Part shown: positions 1 to 6,146 of the stretch, one piece after another
Numbering within the stretch: position 1 is the first letter of the stretch
How the letters are laid out: each line of letters begins with the position of its first letter
Source: a bacterium
GTDB lineage: Bacteria; CSSED10-310; JAJRTK01
Direction of reading: 5' to 3'
Assembly (NCBI GenBank): GCA_024278345.1
Contig: JAJRTK010000388.1
Location: forward strand, 1 to 35,947
Length of the DNA: 35,947 nucleotides
Notes under the pieces: model-generated
What the model was told of the DNA's origin: nothing
The model's database searches: none
What the model saw: the letters and a program-made list of their open reading frames with translations, nothing else
Position numbers and translations under genes: made by a program

Positions 1-104
1 AAGGGAGCTAGCAAGAACCCGTTGGGGACCTATCAGATCTGGTTGACCACATCACCGCTGGGGCGGGCCTCCTTCCCGGCTCCGTGCAGTCCGGAGGGCG
101 CTAC

Positions 105-182
105 ACCGGCAAGATGCCGGTGCCACCATTTCGGCGAAGAAAATTGTAAAGCAAAAACACGACAATTTGATAGGTCCCACCC
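105..182. repeat. Dispersed repeat, copy 1 (partner at 23787-23866)
   Basis: This 78-nt stretch aligns with 23787-23866 at roughly three quarters identity by eye. The two share the opening ACCGGCAAGAT, the block AAAGCAAAA and the block ATTTGAT. The first 301 bases of the window hold no convincing gene; this repeat and the 25-bp direct repeat that follows are all I see there. The bases AGGGAGCTAGC at 2-12 also match the large palindrome at 30718-30737, but that match is short and may be chance. Confidence 0.6.
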
Positions 183-201
183 GTTGCAATACCACCGAGG
201 A

Positions 202-284
202 CCAGCCCCCGTTGGCGTGTAGGCAGATCCATGCCGCAAGCGCATGGTTCAATGGTGAGCCAGCCCCCGTTGGCGTGTAGGCAG
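202..284. repeat. 25-bp direct repeat, two copies
   Basis: A perfect 25-bp direct repeat occupies 202-226 and 260-284, starting CCAGCCCCCGTTGG and ending GTGTAGGCAG. The 33-bp spacer between the copies contains a small imperfect palindrome (ATGC...GCAT). It lies just downstream of the stop codon of the minus-strand TPR gene. Two units are too few to call an array. It may be part of a dispersed intergenic repeat. Confidence 0.8.
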
Positions 285-301
285 CCTCCTGCCGGAATCC
301 G

Positions 302-1183
302 TCATTCCCGCTTTTCCACAAGCTTCAAATGACCGGGCAGTGGCATGAAAAGGCCGTCGCCCCGCCGAAGCCTAGCCAAAAACTCCCGGGCCCAGGCATC
401 GGTAGGATCTTCCGCCAAAAGGCCTTCGAGCTCTCTCATGGCTCCTTCGAAGCAGCGGACATCCGGTTGGGCGTAGAGATAGGCGAGCTGCTGGTGAATC
501 CACCGGTCGGCGGGGTTGAGGGCCAGGGCTCGGACTGCCCACCGGAGCGCGGCAACGTGGCGGCTTTTCAGGCCGTAGGCGTAGGAAAGCGCCTTGAGGA
601 TCTCCACCTTTCGGGGGCAGCGGTGCCGGGCTTGTTCCAGAAGCGCGAGGGCCTCTCCATATCGGCCAACTTCCTCGTAACAGTAGATCGCCGCCAGATC
701 CAAGACCACAGTCACTTCCTCCACTCCCACAGCCTCGATCACTCGCTCGAAGCAGCGGGCCGCTTCTTCGATCCGAGCTTCACGAAGATGTGCGTATCCC
801 ATGTAAAGAAAGGCTTTGGCCAGGGAGGCCGAAGGTGTCAGGTGCCTCTCCAGAATCCCGACTTCCCTCCAATAGACCGACAAATAGGTCACGCATTCGT
901 CGTTTCGATTGAGGCGATAAGCACAGACTCCCAGAAAATAGTGGAGAGCCGTGGAGAGAACATCGGACGGTTGACTGCGGTTGAGGGCATTCTTTAGGCA
1001 AAGAAATGCCATCGTATAGCTTTTTCGAGCCAAGTGAGCGCGGCCAAGCCAGTAGAAGATCCGAGGCTCTGGAGCTCGATCAAGCCAACCGTCACAGCGT
1101 TCGATGACTTCTTCCCAGCGTCCCCTCGACATCAGCATGCGGACCAGGATCGCCCTCCAAAGGCTGACGATGCGCTTTAGCAT
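302..1183 (-). CDS. TPR-repeat protein, function unknown
   Basis: The 293-residue protein is made almost entirely of helical TPR-like repeats. Recognisable A/B helix pairs with small residues at the packing positions include 'AKAFLYMGYAHLREARIEEA' and 'GEALALLEQARHRCP'. The short N-terminus (MLKRIVSLWRAILVRML) is amphipathic and basic rather than a clear signal peptide, so a cytoplasmic or membrane-peripheral scaffold is likely. The ATG at 1183 is supported by GGGGAG about 5 nt upstream. The gene is divergent from the ArsR/methyltransferase gene across about 240 bp, so the two could share a control region. TPR domains bind proteins, and no enzymatic motif is visible. I do not recognise a specific family. 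Confidence 0.8.
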   Translation of the reverse strand: MLKRIVSLWRAILVRMLMSRGRWEEVIERCDGWLDRAPEPRIFYWLGRAHLARKSYTMAFLCLKNALNRSQPSDVLSTALHYFLGVCAYRLNRNDECVTYLSVYWREVGILERHLTPSASLAKAFLYMGYAHLREARIEEAARCFERVIEAVGVEEVTVVLDLAAIYCYEEVGRYGEALALLEQARHRCPRKVEILKALSYAYGLKSRHVAALRWAVRALALNPADRWIHQQLAYLYAQPDVRCFEGAMRELEGLLAEDPTDAWAREFLARLRRGDGLFMPLPGHLKLVEKRE

Positions 1184-1300
1184 CCTCGCTCCCCTCGTTC
1201 CTGCACGTCACAAGGTCTTGGCACCGATTTCCCCTTATCTAGTGGAACTTCAGTGATCATTAGGTGCCTCACTCCGGAAACCTATTGGAGCCGGAAAGAG

Positions 1301-1357
1301 CTTGTCAAAATGGCGCTGCCTCCTCCTCTTGACAAGTGGCCACGGGATGACTATATG
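1301..1357 (+). promoter_or_regulatory. Sigma-70-like promoter overlapped by an inverted repeat, upstream of the ArsR/methyltransferase gene
   Basis: TTGACA (1329-1334) and TATATG (1352-1357) are separated by exactly 17 bp, a good -35/-10 pair. Perfect 8-bp inverted arms CTTGTCAA (1301-1308) and TTGACAAG (1329-1336) flank 20 bp. The right arm covers the -35 box, the placement expected of a repressor operator. The regulator's ATG is at 1425, giving a leader of about 60 nt. Autoregulation by the downstream ArsR-type protein is an inference. Confidence 0.6.
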
Positions 1358-1424
1358 CCCTTATGCAGATAAGCGCATTACACGGATTCCTTCCAGCGCA
1401 TCTGGAAATTCAGGGATTCTAGAG

Positions 1425-2369
1425 ATGACCCATTCTCTAGCCAAACTTTTCAAAGCACTCTCCGAGGAAACAAGGCTTCAAATCCTTGCTCTGCTTCGAG
1501 ATTACGAGCTCTCCGGGCAGGAGATCATGGCGATTCTTGGCATGAGTCAGTCCCGTGTTTCCAGGCACCTGGGCACGCTCCAGAAAGTTGCTCTTGTTGA
1601 AGCCCGTCGGGACGGGAGCTGGGTCTATTACCGGGCGCCTCTCCAGCCGGCGAATTCCGTGGCGAAGCGCGCTTATGATGCTGTCGCCGTAGAGCTTGAA
1701 TCGCTCCTGGATGGGGAAGTTTACTCCAGGCTGGAGGCGGTGTTGTTGAGCCGCAGGGCCCAGGTCAGCCGGTTCTTTGACGAAAGGGCGGGACAATGGG
1801 ATCGTCTCCGGGGCCGGCAGACCGACGAGCTTTCGGTTCTCAAGTCCCTGGCGCCGCTTCTGCCGCCTGAGCTCAGGGTGGCCGACTTGGGAACGGGGAC
1901 GGGAGCACTTTTACCCTATCTCGCTCGCCATGCCAGCGTGGTCTTCGGCATCGATTCATCGCCGGCCATGCTTTCGGCGGCGCGGGAACGACTTTGCCAC
2001 GTGGTCAGGGGCCGGGACGTTTCGCTGATTCGAGCGGAGCTGGAGGCGCTGCCTCTGCCTTCATTCTATCTTGACGGTGCCATTTGCCACATGGTCTTAC
2101 ACTATCTTCCTCATCCTTTAGAGGCACTTAGCGAAATGGCGCGAGTCCTGCGAAAGAGAGGTTTTCTTACGATCATCGACCTGGCCACCCACGAAAATGA
2201 AGAGTTTCGGGAGAACCTAGCGCACCAGCGGCTGGGTTTTTCGGAAGGAGATATCGAGCACTGGTTCCAAAAGATCGGGATGCTGCTTGTGAGTTACGAA
2301 TGCGGCCCGGTCCAGCTTGGTGATCACAGGTTGACGATGTTTTGGGCCCGTGGCCGGAAAATTTACTGA
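1425..2369 (+). CDS. ArsR-family regulator fused to a SAM-dependent methyltransferase-like domain (SahR-like)
   Basis: This is a 314-residue two-domain protein. Residues 1-85 form an ArsR winged helix (LAKLFKALSEETRLQIL, then MSQSRVSRHLGTLQ as the recognition helix, then a GSWVYYRAP wing). Residues from about 110 form a class I methyltransferase fold with motif I DLGTGTG near residue 153 and the acidic strand end VVFGIDSSPAM. No ArsR metal-binding CxC is visible. Known SahR regulators have this architecture, sense S-adenosylhomocysteine or SAM, and control ahcY and methionine genes. The ahcY gene directly downstream on the same strand strongly supports that role here. The ATG at 1425 (AGGGA about 9 nt upstream) is chosen because an in-frame TTG at 1302 would place the promoter inside the gene. 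Whether the C-domain is catalytic or only a ligand sensor cannot be told from sequence. Confidence 0.85.
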   Translation: MTHSLAKLFKALSEETRLQILALLRDYELSGQEIMAILGMSQSRVSRHLGTLQKVALVEARRDGSWVYYRAPLQPANSVAKRAYDAVAVELESLLDGEVYSRLEAVLLSRRAQVSRFFDERAGQWDRLRGRQTDELSVLKSLAPLLPPELRVADLGTGTGALLPYLARHASVVFGIDSSPAMLSAARERLCHVVRGRDVSLIRAELEALPLPSFYLDGAICHMVLHYLPHPLEALSEMARVLRKRGFLTIIDLATHENEEFRENLAHQRLGFSEGDIEHWFQKIGMLLVSYECGPVQLGDHRLTMFWARGRKIY

Positions 2370-2375
2370 CGGGCC

Positions 2376-2433
2376 GTGTCCCGCCCCTTCCTGACGGGCT
2401 GTGGCACTCACCTTCCCGTGGCCCGCCCCTTCC
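2376..2433. repeat. GC-rich direct repeat after the regulator gene
   Basis: GTGTCCCGCCCCTTCC (2376-2391) is repeated as GTGGCCCGCCCCTTCC (2418-2433) with one mismatch. The preceding TGACGGGC is also duplicated. It begins right after the regulator stop codon and precedes the first copy of the 49-bp element. There is no T-tract, so I do not call it a terminator. Confidence 0.5.
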
Positions 2434-2466
2434 CAAGCTGGTGCCTTATCCTGTGGGCGGAAAGAG

Positions 2467-2515
2467 GCGAGCAGCGGCGGCCGGACGGCCGTTGATGGGA
2501 GCGGAACGCAACCCA
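2467..2515 (+). repeat. 49-bp structured repeat element, copy 1
   Basis: The copy has a 10-nt box GCGAGCAGCG, a 17-nt core GCGGCCGGACGGCCGTT that folds as a hairpin, and a 22-nt box starting GATGGGAGCGGAACGC. The same 10+17+22 layout recurs at 7946-7994, 15628-15676 (minus strand) and 30853-30901. This copy sits between the ArsR/methyltransferase regulator and ahcY. Confidence 0.85.
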
Positions 2516-2540
2516 AAAGAGGAACATCCATTTTGGTTTT

Positions 2541-2599
2541 GTCTTGCCCGCGATGGGTAGGATCATGATCGATTTCGTCTTGCCCCGGGAGGGTAAGAC
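2541..2599 (+). promoter_or_regulatory. Two tandem 9-bp hairpins in the ahcY leader
   Basis: A 36-bp unit is repeated twice (about two thirds identical) and each unit folds alike. Stem 1 is GTCTTGCCC (2541-2549) with GGGTAGGAT (2555-2563), using several G-T pairs. Stem 2 is GTCTTGCCC (2577-2585) with GGGTAAGAC (2591-2599), using one G-T pair. Both loops are 5 nt. A perfect palindrome GATCATGATC lies between them at 2561-2570. The second hairpin ends 26 nt before the ahcY ATG. It could be an RNA leader or a pair of protein-binding sites; I see no match to the known SAH riboswitch core. Confidence 0.5.
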
Positions 2600-2625
2600 T
2601 CCCCCCAATGAACGGAGAAAAGTTC

Positions 2626-3885
2626 ATGAGTGACAGGTTTAAGGTCAAGGATTTGGGCATGGCGGAGCACGGTCGCCTCAAAATTGAGTGGGCTGAGTCC
2701 AGGATGCCAGTTTTGATGGCCCTTCGCAAGAAATACGAAGAGACTAAGCCCCTGGCTGGGCAGCGGATTGCCGGGTGTCTTCACGTTACGAAGGAGACAG
2801 CGGTTCTGATTCGGACCCTTCGGGCGGCAGGCGCCGAGATCTCCTGGTCCGGCTGCAACCCGCTCTCTACGCAGGACGAGATCGCCGCGGCTCTGGCCGC
2901 CGATGGCATTTCCATTTACGCCTGGCATGGGATGAGTGTCGATGACTTCTACTGGTGCATTGATCGGACCCTTGACTTCAAGCCGACCTTGACCCTTGAT
3001 GATGGCGCGGACCTCATCATGCGCGTCCACACGAAGTTCCCCCATTTGTCCGACACGGTCATCGGCGGGACCGAGGAAACGACCACGGGCGTTCACCGGT
3101 TGCGCGCAATGGCCGATGATGGCGCACTTCTCTATCCCGTGCTGGCCATCAATGACGCGGAAACCAAGTGGGACTTCGACAACGTTTACGGCACGGGTCA
3201 GTCCTCTCTTGACGGCATCATTCGCGCCACCAGCGTGCTTCTTGCCGGCAAAAATTTCGTCACGGCCGGTTACGGTCATTGCGGCCGAGGCTGCGCCATG
3301 CGCGCCGCCGGAATGGGTGCCAGCACCATCATTACTGAGATCAAGGCCACGGCAGCCCTCAAAGCGACCCTCGAAGGGCACAAGGTCATGACCATGGACG
3401 AAGCAGCCAAGGTCGGCGACATCTTTATCACCGCCACGGGGATGAGAGACGTGATCCGGAAGCGCCATTTCCAGTCCATGAAGGATGGTGCCATCGTCTG
3501 TAACACCGGCCACTACGACTGTGAGATCAACATCCCCGAGCTCGAGGAGCTCGCCACGAAGGTTCGAACCATCCGGCCCAATTGCGAGGAGTTCACCCTG
3601 GCCGACGGTCGGCGCATCTATCTTCTGGCCCGAGGGCGGCTGGTCAATCTGGCGGCAGCCGAAGGGCATCCTTCCGAGGTGATGGACATGTCGTTCGCCA
3701 ACCAGTTCTTGGGCATGCTCCGCCTTGCCCGGAGCGGCAAGGATCTTTCCAACGGAGTCCACGACATCGAGGTGGCCCAGGATCAAGAGGTCGCCACCAT
3801 TAAGCTTGCGACGATGGGCCTCGAAATCGACAAGTTGACCGAAGAGCAGAGTGTTTACGCCACGGATTACTTGGCGGGAACCTGA
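2626..3885 (+). CDS. ahcY: Adenosylhomocysteinase
   Basis: This 419-residue cytosolic enzyme hydrolyses S-adenosyl-L-homocysteine to adenosine and homocysteine, removing the product inhibitor of methyltransferases. Visible family marks are CLHVTKETAVL (His53), the catalytic Lys181 and Asp185 in DAETKWDFDNVYGTGQS, the NAD-binding loop GYGHCGRG (215-222) and NTGHYDCEIN. The protein stops at LTEEQSVYATDYLAGT without the longer C-terminal tail ending in YRY that most eukaryotic and many bacterial enzymes carry. It is therefore the shorter form seen in archaea and some thermophilic bacteria. The ATG at 2626 is preferred over 2608 because GGAG lies about 9 nt before it. The gene follows the SahR-like regulator and is closed by a strong terminator. 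Confidence 0.97.
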   Translation: MSDRFKVKDLGMAEHGRLKIEWAESRMPVLMALRKKYEETKPLAGQRIAGCLHVTKETAVLIRTLRAAGAEISWSGCNPLSTQDEIAAALAADGISIYAWHGMSVDDFYWCIDRTLDFKPTLTLDDGADLIMRVHTKFPHLSDTVIGGTEETTTGVHRLRAMADDGALLYPVLAINDAETKWDFDNVYGTGQSSLDGIIRATSVLLAGKNFVTAGYGHCGRGCAMRAAGMGASTIITEIKATAALKATLEGHKVMTMDEAAKVGDIFITATGMRDVIRKRHFQSMKDGAIVCNTGHYDCEINIPELEELATKVRTIRPNCEEFTLADGRRIYLLARGRLVNLAAAEGHPSEVMDMSFANQFLGMLRLARSGKDLSNGVHDIEVAQDQEVATIKLATMGLEIDKLTEEQSVYATDYLAGT

Positions 3886-3954
3886 TCCGGGGAGGCCGGG
3901 ACGACGCGGTGCTCCAGGATCGCGACCTCTGCGGTGACGCACCGCTTTTCATGG

Positions 3955-3987
3955 CGGGCCATTTCGTTTGGGATGGCCCGTTTTTTT
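3955..3987 (+). terminator. Intrinsic terminator of ahcY
   Basis: The arms CGGGCCAT (3955-3962) and ATGGCCCG (3973-3980) form a perfect 8-bp stem with a 10-nt loop, followed at once by seven T residues (3981-3987). It lies about 70 bp after the ahcY stop and separates it from the convergent lipoprotein gene. Confidence 0.9.
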
Positions 3988-4041
3988 CTGGCTTCGCGGG
4001 GGTTTTTCGGTAAAACGCTTTCTTTTTGGGCCCTTTAGCCT

Positions 4042-4521
4042 TCACGTGCCGCCGATCTTCAGCTTTGGGGCGGGAGTGATGGTGAAATCGATCTCCGCCA
4101 GCAGCTCTTCGTCCATCTCCACGACAACGCGCCAGGGGCCGGGAAGATCGGAGGCCGCGGTTCCCGCCACGGGAAGGCGATGCCAGGTGGTCACCTTGGT
4201 ATGGTAGGCGCCGGTGGGCTGGATGAAGTAGTCGCCCGTGTCGTAGTAGAGGCTGCCGTCCGGGGCGTACCAACGCCACCTGAGAACGTGGAGGCGGGTG
4301 AGGGCACGGAGCCGGACCCAGCAGACAACTTCCTTGGCGGAGGTGGGAAAGCGGGTGGCCGCGCCCAGGGCTTCGAACCCCTCCTCCGATCCGGCGACGG
4401 CCCTTGCGACGACGGCCTCATCAAGGCTCGTGAGGAGTGAAGGGGTCACCACCGGTTTCCTCGATGCGCAGCCGGCCAAGAGCCAGGTGGTCATCACCAC
4501 GACGATCGATCTGTGCAACAT
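4042..4521 (-). CDS. Small lipoprotein, function unknown
   Basis: The 159-residue protein has an N-terminal lipoprotein signal: basic start MLHR, hydrophobic run, lipobox LAGC with Cys18. The mature part is a compact, probably beta-rich domain. It has aromatic-rich strands (VLRWRWYAPDGSLYYDTGDY, HTKVTTWHRLP) and a late strand GPWRVVVEMDEELLAEIDFTI. This pattern resembles the Ig-like or DUF2914-like domains of bacterial envelope proteins, but I cannot name the family firmly. The ATG at 4521 is preferred to a TTG at 4539 because the signal peptide starts naturally there. It is the last gene on the minus strand after the PEGA kinase and the membrane TPR gene, and may act with them in the periplasm. 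Confidence 0.75.
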   Translation of the reverse strand: MLHRSIVVVMTTWLLAGCASRKPVVTPSLLTSLDEAVVARAVAGSEEGFEALGAATRFPTSAKEVVCWVRLRALTRLHVLRWRWYAPDGSLYYDTGDYFIQPTGAYHTKVTTWHRLPVAGTAASDLPGPWRVVVEMDEELLAEIDFTITPAPKLKIGGT

Positions 4522-4620
4522 CCCCTGAAGCCGCTCCAACGCTATGGTTTACGGGTCGCCCGCCCCGCCAAGACGTGAGGCAAGTCGAAACCAAAGCAAC
4601 CATAGGCCGTTGGACGCAAC

Positions 4621-4661
4621 TTTGCCACTCCTCTCTTTTTGGGCAGGGAAAGTGTGGCAAA
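4621..4661. repeat. Inverted repeat between lipoprotein and membrane TPR genes
   Basis: TTTGCCAC (4621-4628) and GTGGCAAA (4654-4661) are perfect 8-bp inverted arms with a 25-nt loop. A further GGTGGCA follows at once. It could be an RNA stem in the mRNA of the minus-strand operon or an operator for the lipoprotein gene about 100 bp downstream. Confidence 0.45.
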
Positions 4662-4683
4662 AAGGTGGCAAGCCGCTAGTGTC

Positions 4684-4741
4684 AACCCTCACCCCTCGCC
4701 TCTCAACCCTAGCCCCTCACGCCTAGCCCCTCGCCCCTCAC
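4684..4741. repeat. Degenerate C-rich tandem repeat (G-rich on the mRNA strand)
   Basis: Imperfect units of the type CCCTAGCCCCTCGC run for about 58 bp and end inside the stop codon of the membrane TPR gene. On the minus (mRNA) strand this reads as four G-runs of three or four with loops of 3, 10 and 3 nt, so a G-quadruplex is conceivable directly after translation ends. Confidence 0.6.
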
Positions 4742-6102
4742 CGGTAGCGGTAGGTTATTTCCAAGTTGACAGTGTGGAAGGGGTTGCAGCCGTTCTTGCA
4801 TTGTTCGATAACATCTTTTCCAGGGCGGACGATGATTTCGATGACGCCGGGGCTGAACTTGTCGGAGAGCGTGGCGTTGAGCTGAGGGATGAGGTTGGGG
4901 TTGCTCTGGGAGTTTTCCCGGCGACCGATGGGAGAGCAGAAGGCCGGCGCGGGGCTGATGGCGTAGATGGGACGTTCCCTCTCGATGAGAATATCGGCTT
5001 CTTTGTCCTGCTTGTCGCTGGTCTGAGGCCCATAGTCGCCCTGCACTTCCACGAAGAGCGAGGCTTCCAAGATCTGGATGGCGCCCGGCTCGGCGGGGAA
5101 ATTGAAGCGGTGGACCGTCTCTCCGCCCTTGAAGGGATCGTTGGAGCCATCGCAGGACGGGACTTCCAGGATCTGTTCCCGGTAGACATATTGCGTGGGT
5201 GTTGGTGTTGGTGTTGGCGCGTGAGTGGGAGTGATCGTGGGGGTGACGGTGGGCGGTCGGTCTTTTTTGCCAGCTTTGGCCAGTAGTACCACGGCGACGG
5301 TGGCGGCAGCCCCGGCCCCGGCCCAGACGTACCAGCGCTTGTACCATTTTTTTCGGGGAGCGTGGCCCGGTGGCGTCGCCGGTGGCGAAAGAACGTGGAC
5401 GGGGTCGGCAAGCTCTCCCTCCTTGGGCCTCGTTCTTTGGCTTTTGAGCTCAGCCTGGACTTCACCGAGCATTGCCCGAAGTTTTGGCGGAAACTGGACC
5501 GGGTCAAGGTCGATCCCGGCTGGCACTCTGGTCAGGGCCTGGCGGAGGGAGGCACGCGCTTCGTCAGGTTGCTGGCGGATGCTCCGGATGAGGGCCAGAT
5601 AGATTTCGATTTCCGCCTGTTTTTCCGGTCTCGCGGCGGAGTCCAGGTTTGACAGGAGTGCGCTTTCAGCTCGTTCGTAATCTCCGTACCAGATGAGCTC
5701 TATGGCCTGATTGAGCGGCAGTATCCACGGCGTTGGAGTGGGGGAAGAATCCCCGGAGAAGTCGGGTGTGGGAGTCAAATTGAGCTTCGGGGCTTCGCCG
5801 GAGGGAGCATCGGACGTGGGAAAGGGCGTGGAGGCCGAGGGCCGCGCCGCGCTGGAGTTTCCAGGCGAAGGAGAAGGCATAGGCGTCCGCCATCCGGTGG
5901 GCGTTGGTGATAGAAGCGTCTGGACGGGATCTTCTCCCGCATCTCCGGTGGCTGCCCCACCGGAAAGATAGAGGGTGAACAGAGCGAGGGAAGCGAGGAG
6001 AAGGAGTCCCTGTCCTCTCTTCCCCGATTTTCCCACCGCAGCACCATGCGAGGCAGTCTGAGGCGCATTCCCACCAAGGAGGCACCTGCCGGATTCGATC
6101 AT
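4738..6102 (-). CDS. Membrane TPR-like protein with Thr-Pro linker and C-terminal domain of unknown function
   Basis: The 454-residue protein starts with a hydrophobic segment (about 31-51). A Ser/Thr/Pro-rich stretch follows, then a helical TPR-like part (about 122-219, with YGDYERAESALLSNL). A second membrane segment (about 258-278) is flanked by basic residues (RKKWYKRW and AKAGKK). A (Thr-Pro)n linker is encoded by GGTGTT units near 5197-5217. A C-terminal, probably beta-rich domain (from about 307) has four cysteines and ends in NLEITYRYR. The layout resembles envelope TPR proteins found next to PEGA kinases, but I do not recognise the C-terminal domain. The ATG at 6102 has GGAG 12 nt upstream; a TTG at 6120 is the alternative. 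It begins 44 bp after the kinase stop, so the two are probably co-transcribed. Confidence 0.75.
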   Translation of the reverse strand: MIESGRCLLGGNAPQTASHGAAVGKSGKRGQGLLLLASLALFTLYLSGGAATGDAGEDPVQTLLSPTPTGWRTPMPSPSPGNSSAARPSASTPFPTSDAPSGEAPKLNLTPTPDFSGDSSPTPTPWILPLNQAIELIWYGDYERAESALLSNLDSAARPEKQAEIEIYLALIRSIRQQPDEARASLRQALTRVPAGIDLDPVQFPPKLRAMLGEVQAELKSQRTRPKEGELADPVHVLSPPATPPGHAPRKKWYKRWYVWAGAGAAATVAVVLLAKAGKKDRPPTVTPTITPTHAPTPTPTPTQYVYREQILEVPSCDGSNDPFKGGETVHRFNFPAEPGAIQILEASLFVEVQGDYGPQTSDKQDKEADILIERERPIYAISPAPAFCSPIGRRENSQSNPNLIPQLNATLSDKFSPGVIEIIVRPGKDVIEQCKNGCNPFHTVNLEITYRYR

Positions 6103-6146
6103 CTTTGTCAATTTCTCCAAGTAGCGGATTTGAGGAAAGAGTTTTT

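Noticed and set aside
202-284. CRISPR-like repeat-spacer unit
   Set aside because: Only two repeats with one spacer, no further units on either side and no cas genes in the window.
2516-2625. SAH riboswitch upstream of ahcY
   Set aside because: The hairpins found do not show the conserved core of the known SAH riboswitch; kept only as an unclassified leader structure.
2563-3942. 459-codon minus-strand frame opposite ahcY
   Set aside because: The plus strand encodes a complete adenosylhomocysteinase; the antisense frame is a product of GC-rich codon use.
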